This document shows, piece after piece, positions 1 through 7,935 of a stretch of 64,000 nt of DNA. Below the pieces are notes generated by a model. The model ran no database searches. It was not told the DNA's origin and worked only from the letters and a program-made list of their open reading frames with translations. Location: the NCBI GenBank assembly GCA_965221605.1, contig CBDCSK010000016.1:1-64000 (forward strand), given 5' to 3'. Source of the DNA: Aldehydirespirator sp965221605 (GTDB taxonomy: Bacteria; Actinomycetota; Acidimicrobiia; Acidimicrobiales; Aldehydirespiratoraceae). The position numbers were made by a program, and so were the translations under genes. Every line of letters begins with the position of its first letter. Within the stretch, counting starts at the first letter, position 1.

Positions 1-367
1 CCACCACCCAGCCCGAGTTCTCCGCCGCCCATCTGGCGCCGCTGCGCGACGGCACCCTCGACCTGTGCATGCGCGACGGCGTGCTGCCGCTGGCCTGGAG
101 CCCACTGGGCGGGGCCGCCTGGCCGACGGCGCCGGTACCGGCCGAGAGCTGCTCGCGGTGCTCGACCGCCTGGCCGAGCGGGAAGGCGTGGAGCGGGCCA
201 CCATCGCGGTCGCGTTCGTGCTGGCCCATCCGTCGAGGCCGGTCGCCCTGCTCGGCACCCAGCGGCCCGAGCGGCTGGTCCAGCTGGCAGCCGCGCCCGG
301 GGTCCGCCTCGACCGCAGCGACGTCTACGACGTGATCGAGGCGTCCGAGGGCGCACGACTGCCATGA
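1..367 (+). pseudogene. aldo/keto reductase, C-terminal part, frameshifted
   Basis: Only the end of the gene is in the window. The first part reads in the frame starting at base 3 and reaches LAWSPLGG, a typical aldo/keto reductase strand. The rest (GRLADG, then a helix with ATIAVAFVLAHP and the NADPH-binding-like LLGTQRPERL) reads in the frame starting at base 2. The switch falls in the run of four G at 111-114. One more G would restore WSPLGGGRLAD, so a single base has been lost, either in the genome or in the assembly. The family reduces carbonyls with NADPH. The substrate cannot be read from this fragment. Confidence 0.7.
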
Positions 368-462
368 GTAGCCCAACGTCATGCTCGATCGGCCCCCGTT
401 CGAGAAATCTGCATCGGATTACCCCTATATGACGACTTTCTCTACAGATTTGGCGTGCGCCA

Positions 463-1545
463 GTGGATGCGATGAACGGGTCTGATCCGGTGGAGGTCGC
501 GTGGTTCGGCGCTCTCTGCGACGACGACTACCAGTACCTGGGAGTGCCCGATGAGGCCCTGGCCAGCAGCTGGGAGCACTGCCGCGACATCACCCTGGCA
601 GCCGAGCGCAACGGCTTCGACAACATCCTGCTGCCCTCGGGCTACACGCTCGGCATAGACGCCACCGCCTTCGCGGCCGGGATCGCGTCCCTCACCGAGC
701 GCATGAGGCTGCTGCTGGCGGTGCGGATGGGGGAGCTGTGGCTGCCCCAGCTGGCCCGACAGATCGCCACCATCGACCGGATGCTCGGCGGGCGGCTCAC
801 CGTGAACATCATCTCCAGCGACATTCCCGGCGAGACCCTGGAGTCGGCGCCCCGGTACCGCCGCACGCTGGAGTGGATGCGCGTGCTGCGCACACTGCTC
901 GACGGACGGCCGGTGGACTTCCACGGCGAGTTCGTCGACCTGACCCTCGACCCGCCCGGAGCCCGAACCGTCTCGGGCCGCTGCCCGCTGTTCTACTTCG
1001 GCGGCTTCTCGGAGGCGGCCAAGGAGACCGCGGCCGAGGCCTGCGACGTGTTCCTCACCTGGCCGGACACCGTCGCGGGGGTCGCGGCCACAGTCGCCGA
1101 CATGGAGGCCCGAGCGGCCCGCCGGGGCCGGGAGCTGCGCTTCGGCCTGCGCAGCCATGTGATCGTGCGGGAGACGGCGGAGAAGGCCAGAGCGGCCGCT
1201 TCATCGCTGGTGAGCCGCCTCGACGACGAGGTCGGCGCGGTGATCAGGGGGCGGTCCCTCGACGCCGTCTCGGTCGGGGTGAGCAGGCAGGCCGAGCTCC
1301 GCGACCTGAGCGACCGCGACGGCTACGTCGAGGCCAATCTGTGGACGGGCATCGGCCGGGCCCGCTCCGGCGCCGGGGCGGCCATCGTCGGAGACCCCGA
1401 CGAGGTGGTGGCCAAACTGCAGGAGTATCGCAGGGTCGGGATCGACGCGTTCATCCTGTCGGGGTACCCGCACCTCGACGAGTGCGACCGGGTCGGCCGT
1501 CATGTGCTGCCCCGTCTGGACCACGGCCGACTAGCCCCGCTCTGA
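463..1545 (+). CDS. LLM-class flavin-dependent monooxygenase (SsuD-like)
   Basis: The 360-residue protein is full length for the luciferase-like TIM-barrel family. Its pattern (WFG near the start, RDITLAAERNGFDNILLPSGY, then RQIATIDRMLGGRLTVNIISSD) is that of the FMNH2-dependent alkanesulfonate monooxygenase branch, in which reduced flavin and O2 cleave an organosulfonate. The C-terminal IVGDPDEVVAKLQEYRRVGIDAFILSGYPHLDE is typical of the branch. The start is GTG at 463 or ATG at 472; no ribosome binding site separates them. It stands alone between the reductase fragment and the alpha-glucosidase, with no ssu transporter nearby, so the sulfonate role is a family-level inference. Confidence 0.8.
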   Translation: MDAMNGSDPVEVAWFGALCDDDYQYLGVPDEALASSWEHCRDITLAAERNGFDNILLPSGYTLGIDATAFAAGIASLTERMRLLLAVRMGELWLPQLARQIATIDRMLGGRLTVNIISSDIPGETLESAPRYRRTLEWMRVLRTLLDGRPVDFHGEFVDLTLDPPGARTVSGRCPLFYFGGFSEAAKETAAEACDVFLTWPDTVAGVAATVADMEARAARRGRELRFGLRSHVIVRETAEKARAAASSLVSRLDDEVGAVIRGRSLDAVSVGVSRQAELRDLSDRDGYVEANLWTGIGRARSGAGAAIVGDPDEVVAKLQEYRRVGIDAFILSGYPHLDECDRVGRHVLPRLDHGRLAPL

Positions 1546-1596
1546 CCCGGCTCCGCTTCGACATGACCGTCCCGCCTGTCAGTAGAGTTGCCTGAC

Positions 1597-1610
1597 TGTA
1601 AACGTTTGCG
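1597..1610. promoter_or_regulatory. LacI-family operator candidate before the alpha-glucosidase
   Basis: TGTAAACGTTTGCG has the AAACGTTT core (1600-1607) of LacI/CcpA-type operators. It abuts the Shine-Dalgarno GGAGG at 1610-1614, so a bound repressor would block the start of this gene. A near-perfect version lies before the sugar ABC ATPase at 6950-6963. Confidence 0.5.
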
Positions 1611-1622
1611 GAGGATTGCCAG

Positions 1623-3278
1623 GTGAGGGCCAGCACGTCGGAAATGGGCACCGGCGGGTTTGACAGAACCGAGCCCTGGTGGCGAGGGGCCGTCGGCTAC
1701 GAGATCTATGTGCGCTCCTTCGCCGACTCGACCGGGGACGGGGTCGGCGACCTGGCCGGCATCACCGGCCGGCTCGACTACCTGAGTTGGCTGGGAGTCG
1801 ACGCACTGTGGATCACCCCGTTCTATCCGTCGCCGGGCCACGACCACGGCTACGACGTCAGCGACTACTGCGCGGTCTCGCCCCGCCACGGGACGCTCGG
1901 GGACTTTGACGTGCTCGTGGCCGAGGCTCACCGCCGGGGCCTGCGGATGATGGTCGACATCGTGCCCAATCACACATCCAGTGAGCATCCGTGGTTCGCC
2001 CGGGCCCGCAGCAGCCCGGACGGACCCGACCGGAGCCGCTACCTGTGGGCCGACCCGGCCCCCGGCGGCGGGCCGCCCAACAACTGGCTCAGCCACTTCG
2101 GCGGACCGGCCTGGACCCTCGACGAGGCGTCCGGCCAATACTGGTGCCACCTGTTCCTGCCCGAGCAGCCCGATCTCAACTGGCGCAATCCCCAAGTCGG
2201 GGACGACTTCGACTCGATCCTGGAGTGGTGGATGGACCGCGGCGTCGACGGCTTCCGCGTCGATGTGGCCCACGGCCTCGTCAAGGACGTCCAGCTGCGC
2301 GACAACCCCCAGATCGCGCCGGTCGTGGCAGGCATGGACCCCTTCGACGCGTTCTATGCCTTCGAGCACCGCCACGACATGGACCAGTCCGAGAACGTCG
2401 AGATCTTCCGCCGCTGGAACCGGATCTGCGCGCCCCGGCGAGCGATGCTGCTCGGGGAGGTCAACGCTCCCTGGCCCGACCGGATGGCCCGCTACGTCGC
2501 TGCGGGCGCCCTCGATCAGGCCTTCTTCCTGCAAGCCGCCTTCCTCGGCTGGGAACCCGAGACTCTGCTGAAGATGGTGCGGCTCATGCACGACGCCGCG
2601 CCGCACGGGATCTCCTGGGTGCTCAGCAACCATGACCGCTCCCGGCCGGTCAGCCGCTACGGCGGGGGCGAGGCCGGAGTGCGCCGGTCCCTGGCCGTGA
2701 GCACCCTGTTCATGGCGCTGGGAGGCACCCCCTTCCTCTTCCAGGGCGAGGAGCTCGCTCTGGCCGACGGAGTGCTCCGGGACTACCACGATCCGGTGTC
2801 GGTCCGCAACGACGGCGCGACCAGCGGCCGCGACGGATGCCGGACGCCCATGCCCTGGGACAGCACCACCCACAACGGCTTCACCACCGGCGACCCGTGG
2901 ATCGACTCCGAGCCCCGCCCGCCGGAGCAGACGGTCGCTGGTCAGCAAGCCGATCCCGACGCGCCCGTGCACCGCTACCGCAACCTGCTGGCCGTACGGC
3001 GGCAGCATCCCGACATGTGGCGGGCGCCGCTCGAGTGGATCACGACCCCGGATCCGCGGGTAGCCGCCCTGCGCAGAGGCACGATCGCGGTGGTCGCCAA
3101 CCTGTCTGACCGTGGCGCGAGCGTCGACCTGGGCTCGCGCGGCTGGCAGCCCGCCTTCGCCAGCCGGCCGGGCTGCCGCCTCGACAGCCCGGCCAACGAC
3201 GCGGTCTCCGTCCCAGCCGAGACAGCCGTAGTGCTGTCCAACGAAGACCCGATCCCGGCGCCCGGTGTCACCACCTGA
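1623..3278 (+). CDS. GH13 alpha-glucosidase / oligo-1,6-glucosidase
   Basis: A 551-residue intracellular GH13 enzyme expected to release glucose from the non-reducing end of alpha-glucosides. The conserved regions are present: VDIVPNHTS (about 111-119), DGFRVDVA with nucleophile Asp214, LLGEV with acid/base Glu279, and SNHD with Asp338. The N-terminal WWRGAVGYEIYVRSFADS and YDVSDYCAV are typical of the oligoglucosidase subfamily. No signal peptide is seen. The GTG start at 1623 is fixed by GGAGG at 1610-1614, 8 nt upstream. The LacI-type palindrome touching that site suggests sugar control shared with the ABC ATPase at 5747-6931. Trehalose synthase or another GH13 specificity is possible but less likely. 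Confidence 0.88.
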   Translation: MRASTSEMGTGGFDRTEPWWRGAVGYEIYVRSFADSTGDGVGDLAGITGRLDYLSWLGVDALWITPFYPSPGHDHGYDVSDYCAVSPRHGTLGDFDVLVAEAHRRGLRMMVDIVPNHTSSEHPWFARARSSPDGPDRSRYLWADPAPGGGPPNNWLSHFGGPAWTLDEASGQYWCHLFLPEQPDLNWRNPQVGDDFDSILEWWMDRGVDGFRVDVAHGLVKDVQLRDNPQIAPVVAGMDPFDAFYAFEHRHDMDQSENVEIFRRWNRICAPRRAMLLGEVNAPWPDRMARYVAAGALDQAFFLQAAFLGWEPETLLKMVRLMHDAAPHGISWVLSNHDRSRPVSRYGGGEAGVRRSLAVSTLFMALGGTPFLFQGEELALADGVLRDYHDPVSVRNDGATSGRDGCRTPMPWDSTTHNGFTTGDPWIDSEPRPPEQTVAGQQADPDAPVHRYRNLLAVRRQHPDMWRAPLEWITTPDPRVAALRRGTIAVVANLSDRGASVDLGSRGWQPAFASRPGCRLDSPANDAVSVPAETAVVLSNEDPIPAPGVTT

Positions 3279-3293
3279 GCCGGGAACAGTGCG

Positions 3294-4355
3294 CTAGGGG
3301 AGGAACTCGGAGGCTCCGACGTCGATGCAGTGCTGGAGGTGGCGGCGGATCATGGTCGCGAACATCTCGTCGCTGCGGGGGTCGGGGCTGCTGAACGTGG
3401 CGCCCAGCACGGTGATGATGATCCCGTGCATGGCGGCGCGGCGGTACATGTCCCAGCACTCGGACTCGCCGAACTCGACCCCCGCCTCGCCGAACTGGCG
3501 GCGGCACGCGGCCACCAGCTCGCGCTCCCACATCCGGCGGTCCTCGATGCCGACGCTGGCCCCGAGGAAGTAGGCAATGTCGGTCAACGGGCTCGACACG
3601 CTGACCGTCTGCCAGTCCACGGTGGTGGCAGTGCACCCGGTGAACAGGATGTTCTCGCTGCGGAAGTCTCCGTGAACCAGCGTGGTCCTGCCCTCGTACC
3701 CGGTGATCGCCTTGGCGTGGTGGGCCACGTAGTGCTCGCCGAAGGCCAGGGAGTCGCCGGTCAGGCAGTGACCGAAACGGTCCACGAAGCCGGGCCAGGC
3801 GCCCGCCAGCAACAGCTGTCCGAACTCGGCACCGTCGGGGCGGGTCACGCGCACCGCATGGTCGAGGTCCGAGAGGCGGCTGTCGCCGTAGAAGGCCGCG
3901 GCCAGCTTCACCGCCTCGCGGAGCGCGGCGACGGTGTGCGGGTACGACTCGCCCACCATCTGGATGCCCGGTTCGGCCGGGGCCATGTCCTCCAGCAGCA
4001 GCAGGAACGACTCGCGGTCGGCGCTGAGTTCGCTGCCGTAGACGGCCGGGGTGCGCATCGAGATCTCCGGAGCGAGGACCCGGTAGAACATCACCTCGTT
4101 GTAGTAGGCGCGGGCCGCGGCCATGGTCCGGGCCAGGTCGTCGGCGGCCGGGAACTTGGCCACCAGCGTCGCCGGGGCCCGGTCGACGGCACGGTCATAG
4201 GACAGGAAGTAGCGGGCGTTGTCGCCGATCTTGCCCGTGCCGATCAACTCGAAACGGGCCTCGGTGACCCGACCCTCGGCCAGGACGCCCGCGGCCCGCA
4301 GGTAGCGGGTCAGTTCGGCCGGTCCGAGCGATTCCGGTGATGTCGGGAAGCCCAT
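3294..4355 (-). CDS. APH/ecdysteroid-kinase-like phosphotransferase
   Basis: The 353-residue protein has the kinase-like phosphotransferase fold: LVAKFP carries the ATP-binding lysine, LVHGDFRSENIL is the catalytic loop (HGD...N) and TTVDWQ is the metal-binding motif. This branch (ecdysteroid kinase-like, DUF1679) is common in actinobacteria and phosphorylates hydroxyl groups of small molecules; the substrate is unknown. It runs tail to tail with the alpha-glucosidase. It is the third gene of a leftward run with the amidohydrolase and the sugar ABC ATPase, separated from the amidohydrolase by 132 nt that hold overlapping inverted repeats. Confidence 0.75.
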   Translation of the reverse strand: MGFPTSPESLGPAELTRYLRAAGVLAEGRVTEARFELIGTGKIGDNARYFLSYDRAVDRAPATLVAKFPAADDLARTMAAARAYYNEVMFYRVLAPEISMRTPAVYGSELSADRESFLLLLEDMAPAEPGIQMVGESYPHTVAALREAVKLAAAFYGDSRLSDLDHAVRVTRPDGAEFGQLLLAGAWPGFVDRFGHCLTGDSLAFGEHYVAHHAKAITGYEGRTTLVHGDFRSENILFTGCTATTVDWQTVSVSSPLTDIAYFLGASVGIEDRRMWERELVAACRRQFGEAGVEFGESECWDMYRRAAMHGIIITVLGATFSSPDPRSDEMFATMIRRHLQHCIDVGASEFLP

Positions 4356-4395
4356 CGGACCGCGGCTCCGCCTCCGACGATCAGGGGCGGGCCCG

Positions 4396-4482
4396 GAACT
4401 TCAAGGAGTCTGCCACATGTGAGGTGGTCGACTCATTGAAGTTCGGGGCGAGCATCCCCCGGGGCATGCACCCGCCCCGAAC
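4396..4482 (-). promoter_or_regulatory. two overlapping inverted repeats, attenuator-like
   Basis: Between two leftward genes, GTTCGGGGCG (4441-4450) pairs perfectly with CGCCCCGAAC (4473-4482), and GAACTTCAA (4396-4404) pairs perfectly with TTGAAGTTC (4436-4444). The two stems share bases 4441-4444, so they cannot both form fully. The shape suggests a terminator or antiterminator ahead of the phosphotransferase gene, but no T tract is seen. Confidence 0.4.
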
Positions 4483-4487
4483 CTTGA

Positions 4488-5693
4488 TCATGGGCGGAAA
4501 CGGAACGCCATGCTGGGGTTGTCGGGCAGCTCGGTGAGGGGCTCGGCCACCTCGGCGACCGTCGGCCCGACCCCCACCGCCGCCAGCCCGTCCAGGTCGA
4601 GGTTGTAGACCTCGGCGGCGGTTCCGCCCAGCAGCTTCCGCAGGTCGCTGGGGGACCAGTCGCAGAACACGTGCCGCAGCGACGCCACCGAGTCGGGGAA
4701 CGTGCCCTCGCTGTGGGGGTAGTCGCTGCCCCACATGAACCGGTCGACCCCGATCTGGCGGATCGCCTCAGCCTCGTCCCGGCCGGGGAAGCTGGCCCCC
4801 ATGTAGCAGTTGGTCATGAAGTAGCTGCTCGGCGGGTTGGGCAACTGGGAGGCGTCCGCGGTCATCTCCCCGACGGTTCCGTCGCCGGTGAAGAGCCGCC
4901 AGTAGGCGTCCATCTTCGACAGCGTGGCGGGAACCCACCCGACGCGCTGCTCGGTCATCACGAAGCGGAGCCCCTTGAAGCGCTCGAACACGCCGCTCAC
5001 AATGAGGTGCCACAGGCTGCGGTTGGCGAAGAACGGCACCTCCATCAGCATCAGGAAGGCGCGGTTGGGGGAGTCCTGGAGGTCGGGGATCCCGGCGCCG
5101 CCGTGCTGGTTGACCGGGAGCCCGGTGTCCTGGCAGGCGGCCCACAGCGGGTCGTGGTAGTCGCTCCACAGCGGCGGCACGCCGGAGTCGGGCGGGATGG
5201 CCGGCACCAGCACGCCGCTGAGCCCGTTCTCGGCGGCCCATTCGACCTCACCCACGGCCGCACCGATGTCGTTGGGGAATACCTGGGCCAGACCGGCCCG
5301 GCGCCCCGGAAGCTCGCCGCACCAGTCGACCAGCCACCGGTTGTGGGCCTGAAGGCCCGCCCATCTCTGCTCGAACTCGGCGGTAGTCGCCGGCGGCCGA
5401 GCGACCAGCAGCGACGACGGGAAGAACGGCGGCACGGTGTTGGGGAACACGACCTCGGCGACCTGGCCGTCGGCCTCGAGGTCGCGCTGGCGCACCGCGG
5501 TGTCCCAGTTGCGGACCCGCTTGGAGTCCTGAAGGTCGGTGAACGGGTTGATGTAGTCCTGCCTCCAGGCGTCGAAGTCGGCGTGCAGCCCCGACGGCAG
5601 GTAGGGCCGGTAGTCGTCGATGTCGCCGCCCGCGTGGCAGTCCGCCGACACGATCGTGTAGCGGTCTCCGTCGGTGGTTGCGTTCATCATCAC
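4488..5693 (-). CDS. amidohydrolase family protein (COG2159 type)
   Basis: The 401-residue TIM-barrel metal hydrolase has SADCHAGG near the N-terminus (metal-binding Asp and His), an NQHGGAG strand in the middle, and DRFMWGSDYPHSEGTFP near the C-terminus, which carries the catalytic Asp. These are hallmarks of amidohydrolase family 2 (ACMSD / gamma-resorcylate decarboxylase relatives), which hydrolyse or decarboxylate cyclic and aromatic substrates. The substrate is unknown. At 401 residues it is longer than LigI-type lactonases. The first codons are GTG ATG ATG, so the start is uncertain by two residues. It lies 53 nt after the ABC ATPase, probably on one transcript. Confidence 0.78.
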   Translation of the reverse strand: MMMNATTDGDRYTIVSADCHAGGDIDDYRPYLPSGLHADFDAWRQDYINPFTDLQDSKRVRNWDTAVRQRDLEADGQVAEVVFPNTVPPFFPSSLLVARPPATTAEFEQRWAGLQAHNRWLVDWCGELPGRRAGLAQVFPNDIGAAVGEVEWAAENGLSGVLVPAIPPDSGVPPLWSDYHDPLWAACQDTGLPVNQHGGAGIPDLQDSPNRAFLMLMEVPFFANRSLWHLIVSGVFERFKGLRFVMTEQRVGWVPATLSKMDAYWRLFTGDGTVGEMTADASQLPNPPSSYFMTNCYMGASFPGRDEAEAIRQIGVDRFMWGSDYPHSEGTFPDSVASLRHVFCDWSPSDLRKLLGGTAAEVYNLDLDGLAAVGVGPTVAEVAEPLTELPDNPSMAFRFRP

Positions 5694-5746
5694 CCCATCT
5701 TGGCAGCGGCGAGCAGAATCCGGATGACGACGGGCCCGGGCTCTGG

Positions 5747-6931
5747 TCAGCCCCGGATGGCCAGGCCTGTCTCCAGGTCGAAGAAGTGGGCGTTGCCCAC
5801 GGTGACCGCCACGTCGATGGCATCGCCGGAGCGCACATTGGTGGAAGGGTTGAAGCGGGCATGGACCCTCGTCGTGGAGCCCTCGGCCGCGCTGATCTCC
5901 TCGTCGCTGAGCTCGAGCGCCTCCTGGGAGATGATCGGCTTGGCGTCCACATCGAAGTAGGCGATGATCTCGAAGCCGAGCGCCTCGGTGTGCAGCACCT
6001 CGGCCCGGAGGCGCTGGTCGGCAGGATGGTCCGAGGTGATGGCCGCGTCCTCGAAGTCCTTGGGACGCAGGCCTATTGCCACCTTGCGGCCGAGGTAGCC
6101 CTCCAGCGCGGGCCTGCGCTGCAGGACCTCCTCGGGCACGGCCAGCGACTGGCGACCCAGCGTCATCCTCAAGCCCTGGCCGTTGCGGTCCACCACCCCT
6201 TCCATGATGTTCATCGAAGGTGATCCGATGAAGGCGGCCACGAAGATGTTGTCGGGCTCGTTGAACAGCGTCATCGGCGTGTCGACCTGCTGGAGGACGC
6301 CCTGGCTGATCACGGCCACCCGGTCGGCCATGGTCATGGCCTCCACCTGGTCGTGGGTCACGTAGAACGTGGTGACGCCAACCTCGCGCTGCAAGCCGGT
6401 GATCTCGGCCCGCATCTGCACCCTCAGCTTGGCGTCGAGATTCGAGAGGGGCTCATCGAGCAGGAACACCCGGGGCCGCCGCACGATGGCGCGCCCCATG
6501 GCGACCCGCTGGCGCTGGCCGCCGGAGAGCTGGGCGGGACGCTTGTCGAGCTGGCTCTCCAACTCCAGGATGCGGGCCGCCTCCGTGACCCTCTCCTTGA
6601 TCTCGGCCTTGGGGCGCCGGGCCAGCTTGAGCGAGAAGGCGATGTTGTCGAACACGCTCATGTGCGGGTAGAGGGCGTAGTTCTGGAACACCATGGCGAT
6701 GTCGCGGTCCTTGGGAGGAAGCTCGTTCACCACCCGGTCGCCGATCTTGAGCGTCCCCGAGGTGATGTCCTCGAGCCCGGCGATCATCCGCAGGGTGGTG
6801 GACTTGCCGCATCCCGACGGCCCCACCATCACCAGGAACTCGGCCTCGTTGATCTCCAGGTTCAAGTCGGTCACCGCTCTGAACCCGTTGTCGTACTCCT
6901 TGTTCACGCTCTCTAGGACGACATCGGCCAC
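5747..6931 (-). CDS. sugar ABC transporter ATPase (MsmK/UgpC type)
   Basis: This 394-residue ATPase powers carbohydrate import with partner permeases encoded elsewhere. It has Walker A GPSGCGKST, signature LSGGQRQRVAMGRAIVR, Walker B VFLLDEPLSNLDA, the H-loop VTHDQVEAM, and a C-terminal TOBE/MalK-type regulatory region from about residue 240. The open frame runs further upstream, but GTG at 6931 is chosen because it is preceded by GGAGAGGG and gives the usual start (ADVVLESVNKEY). A perfect LacI-type palindrome lies 18 nt upstream. Such multi-use ATPases often serve several sugar importers, which would explain the absence of permeases here. Confidence 0.9.
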   Translation of the reverse strand: MADVVLESVNKEYDNGFRAVTDLNLEINEAEFLVMVGPSGCGKSTTLRMIAGLEDITSGTLKIGDRVVNELPPKDRDIAMVFQNYALYPHMSVFDNIAFSLKLARRPKAEIKERVTEAARILELESQLDKRPAQLSGGQRQRVAMGRAIVRRPRVFLLDEPLSNLDAKLRVQMRAEITGLQREVGVTTFYVTHDQVEAMTMADRVAVISQGVLQQVDTPMTLFNEPDNIFVAAFIGSPSMNIMEGVVDRNGQGLRMTLGRQSLAVPEEVLQRRPALEGYLGRKVAIGLRPKDFEDAAITSDHPADQRLRAEVLHTEALGFEIIAYFDVDAKPIISQEALELSDEEISAAEGSTTRVHARFNPSTNVRSGDAIDVAVTVGNAHFFDLETGLAIRG

Positions 6932-6949
6932 TGGACCCTCTCCGATATG

Positions 6950-6963
6950 TGAAAACGTTTTCA
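6950..6963. promoter_or_regulatory. LacI-family operator, perfect palindrome
   Basis: TGAAAACGTTTTCA is a perfect 14-bp palindrome in the 145-nt gap between the leftward ABC ATPase and rightward gcvH. Sequence and position match a LacI-type sugar repressor site. The related site at 1597-1610 suggests one regulator for both genes. It is 18 nt from the ATPase start and 100 nt from the gcvH -10 box. Confidence 0.65.
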
Positions 6964-7064
6964 GCGCGACGATAGCACCGCTGCAGTGCGATGATAGGCC
7001 GCCAACGGCCCGCCTGTGCGAGCCGCTGAGGTTCCACAGTCGCGAGTTCGTCACTGCGATGGGG

Positions 7065-7070
7065 TAGCTT
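7065..7070 (+). promoter_or_regulatory. -10 box TAGCTT of gcvH, leaderless type
   Basis: TAGCTT ends 6 nt before the gcvH ATG and no Shine-Dalgarno is present, so transcription probably starts at or next to the start codon. Confidence 0.5.
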
Positions 7071-7076
7071 CGGGTC

Positions 7077-7457
7077 ATGAGCATTCCAGAGCATCTCCGC
7101 TACTCGAGCGATCACGAGTGGGCACTGGTTGAGGGCGACGCCGTCCGGATCGGCATCACCGACTATGCGCAGGACGCTCTCGGTGATGTGGTCTACGTGG
7201 AGCTTCCCCAGGTGGGCGACCGCGTCGAGCAGGGCGAGGCCTTCGGGGAGGTTGAGTCGACCAAGTCCGTGTCGGAGCTGTTCGCTCCGGTGAGCGGGGT
7301 GGTGGCCGACGTGAACGACGAGCTGGGCGGCGCGCCGCAGCGGCTGAACGAGGACCCGTACGGCGACGGCTGGATCTGCACCGTCACCTTCGACGACGCA
7401 GCAGAGCTCGACAGCCTGCTCGACGCGGACGGCTACAGGGACCTCATAGCGGGGTAG
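7077..7457 (+). CDS. gcvH: glycine cleavage system H protein
   Basis: The 126-residue lipoyl carrier shuttles the aminomethyl group from GcvP to GcvT. The lipoylated lysine is Lys63 in GEVESTKSVSEL, inside a complete H-protein barrel (HEWALVEGDAVRIGITDYAQDALGD ahead of it; GDGWICTV after). It opens a tight rightward operon: the FHA gene follows after 4 nt, then MerR, hpt and DUF151. The partners gcvT (10818) and gcvP (15652, opposite strand) lie further along. No glycine riboswitch fits in front, since the -10 box sits 6 nt from the start. Confidence 0.97.
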   Translation: MSIPEHLRYSSDHEWALVEGDAVRIGITDYAQDALGDVVYVELPQVGDRVEQGEAFGEVESTKSVSELFAPVSGVVADVNDELGGAPQRLNEDPYGDGWICTVTFDDAAELDSLLDADGYRDLIAG

Positions 7458-7461
7458 GGAA

Positions 7462-7935
7462 GTGGCGTCGGCGTCGAGCCCGGAAGGCGGTGACAGCAAC
7501 CGCCGCCGAGCAGAGACCCGCGCTTCGGGCGGTGAGCGGGTAGTGCCTGAGGACGCCACCACCGAGCACCAGCCGGTCGAGCTGGACGCCTCGCCGGGCA
7601 CCGTCTACGTCGACCGCTCCGAGTTCGGGCGCCACCAAGGGCTGTTCGTCGTCAACCAGGGGGCCAAGGCCGGCGCCCGCTACGCCCTCGACTCCGACGT
7701 GGTGTCGCTCGGCCGGGATCCCGCCAGCGACATCTTCCTCGACGACATCACGGTGTCGCGCCGCCACGCCGAGGTTGAGCGCGACGGAGCCCGGTACTCG
7801 ATCCGGGACGTGGGCTCTCTCAACGGCACCTACGTCAACCGCAAGCTCGTCGAGCACGGCGAGCTCAGCGAGGGCGACGAGGTGCAGGTCGGCAAGTTCA
7901 AGCTCGTCTTCGTGCACGGGACCTCGCCGCAGTGA
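7462..7935 (+). CDS. FHA-domain protein, GarA-like
   Basis: The 157-residue protein has a disordered N-terminus and a C-terminal FHA phosphothreonine-binding domain (about 75-153: SLGRDPASDIFLDDITVSRRHAEV, then IRDVGSLNGTYVN with the conserved G-R, S-R-H and N residues). In mycobacteria and corynebacteria the equivalent protein next to gcvH (GarA/OdhI) binds and inhibits 2-oxoglutarate-metabolising enzymes until its N-terminal threonines are phosphorylated by a Ser/Thr kinase. The acidic N-terminal segment EDATTEH could serve as such a site; that is inference. The GTG start is 4 nt after gcvH, and the end overlaps the MerR gene by 4 bp. Confidence 0.85.
   Translation: MASASSPEGGDSNRRRAETRASGGERVVPEDATTEHQPVELDASPGTVYVDRSEFGRHQGLFVVNQGAKAGARYALDSDVVSLGRDPASDIFLDDITVSRRHAEVERDGARYSIRDVGSLNGTYVNRKLVEHGELSEGDEVQVGKFKLVFVHGTSPQ

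Noticed and set aside
6932..7076. A glycine riboswitch before gcvH
   Set aside because: The gap is only 145 nt, the -10 box is 6 nt from the start codon, and no tandem glycine aptamer core was seen there, nor before gcvT or gcvP.
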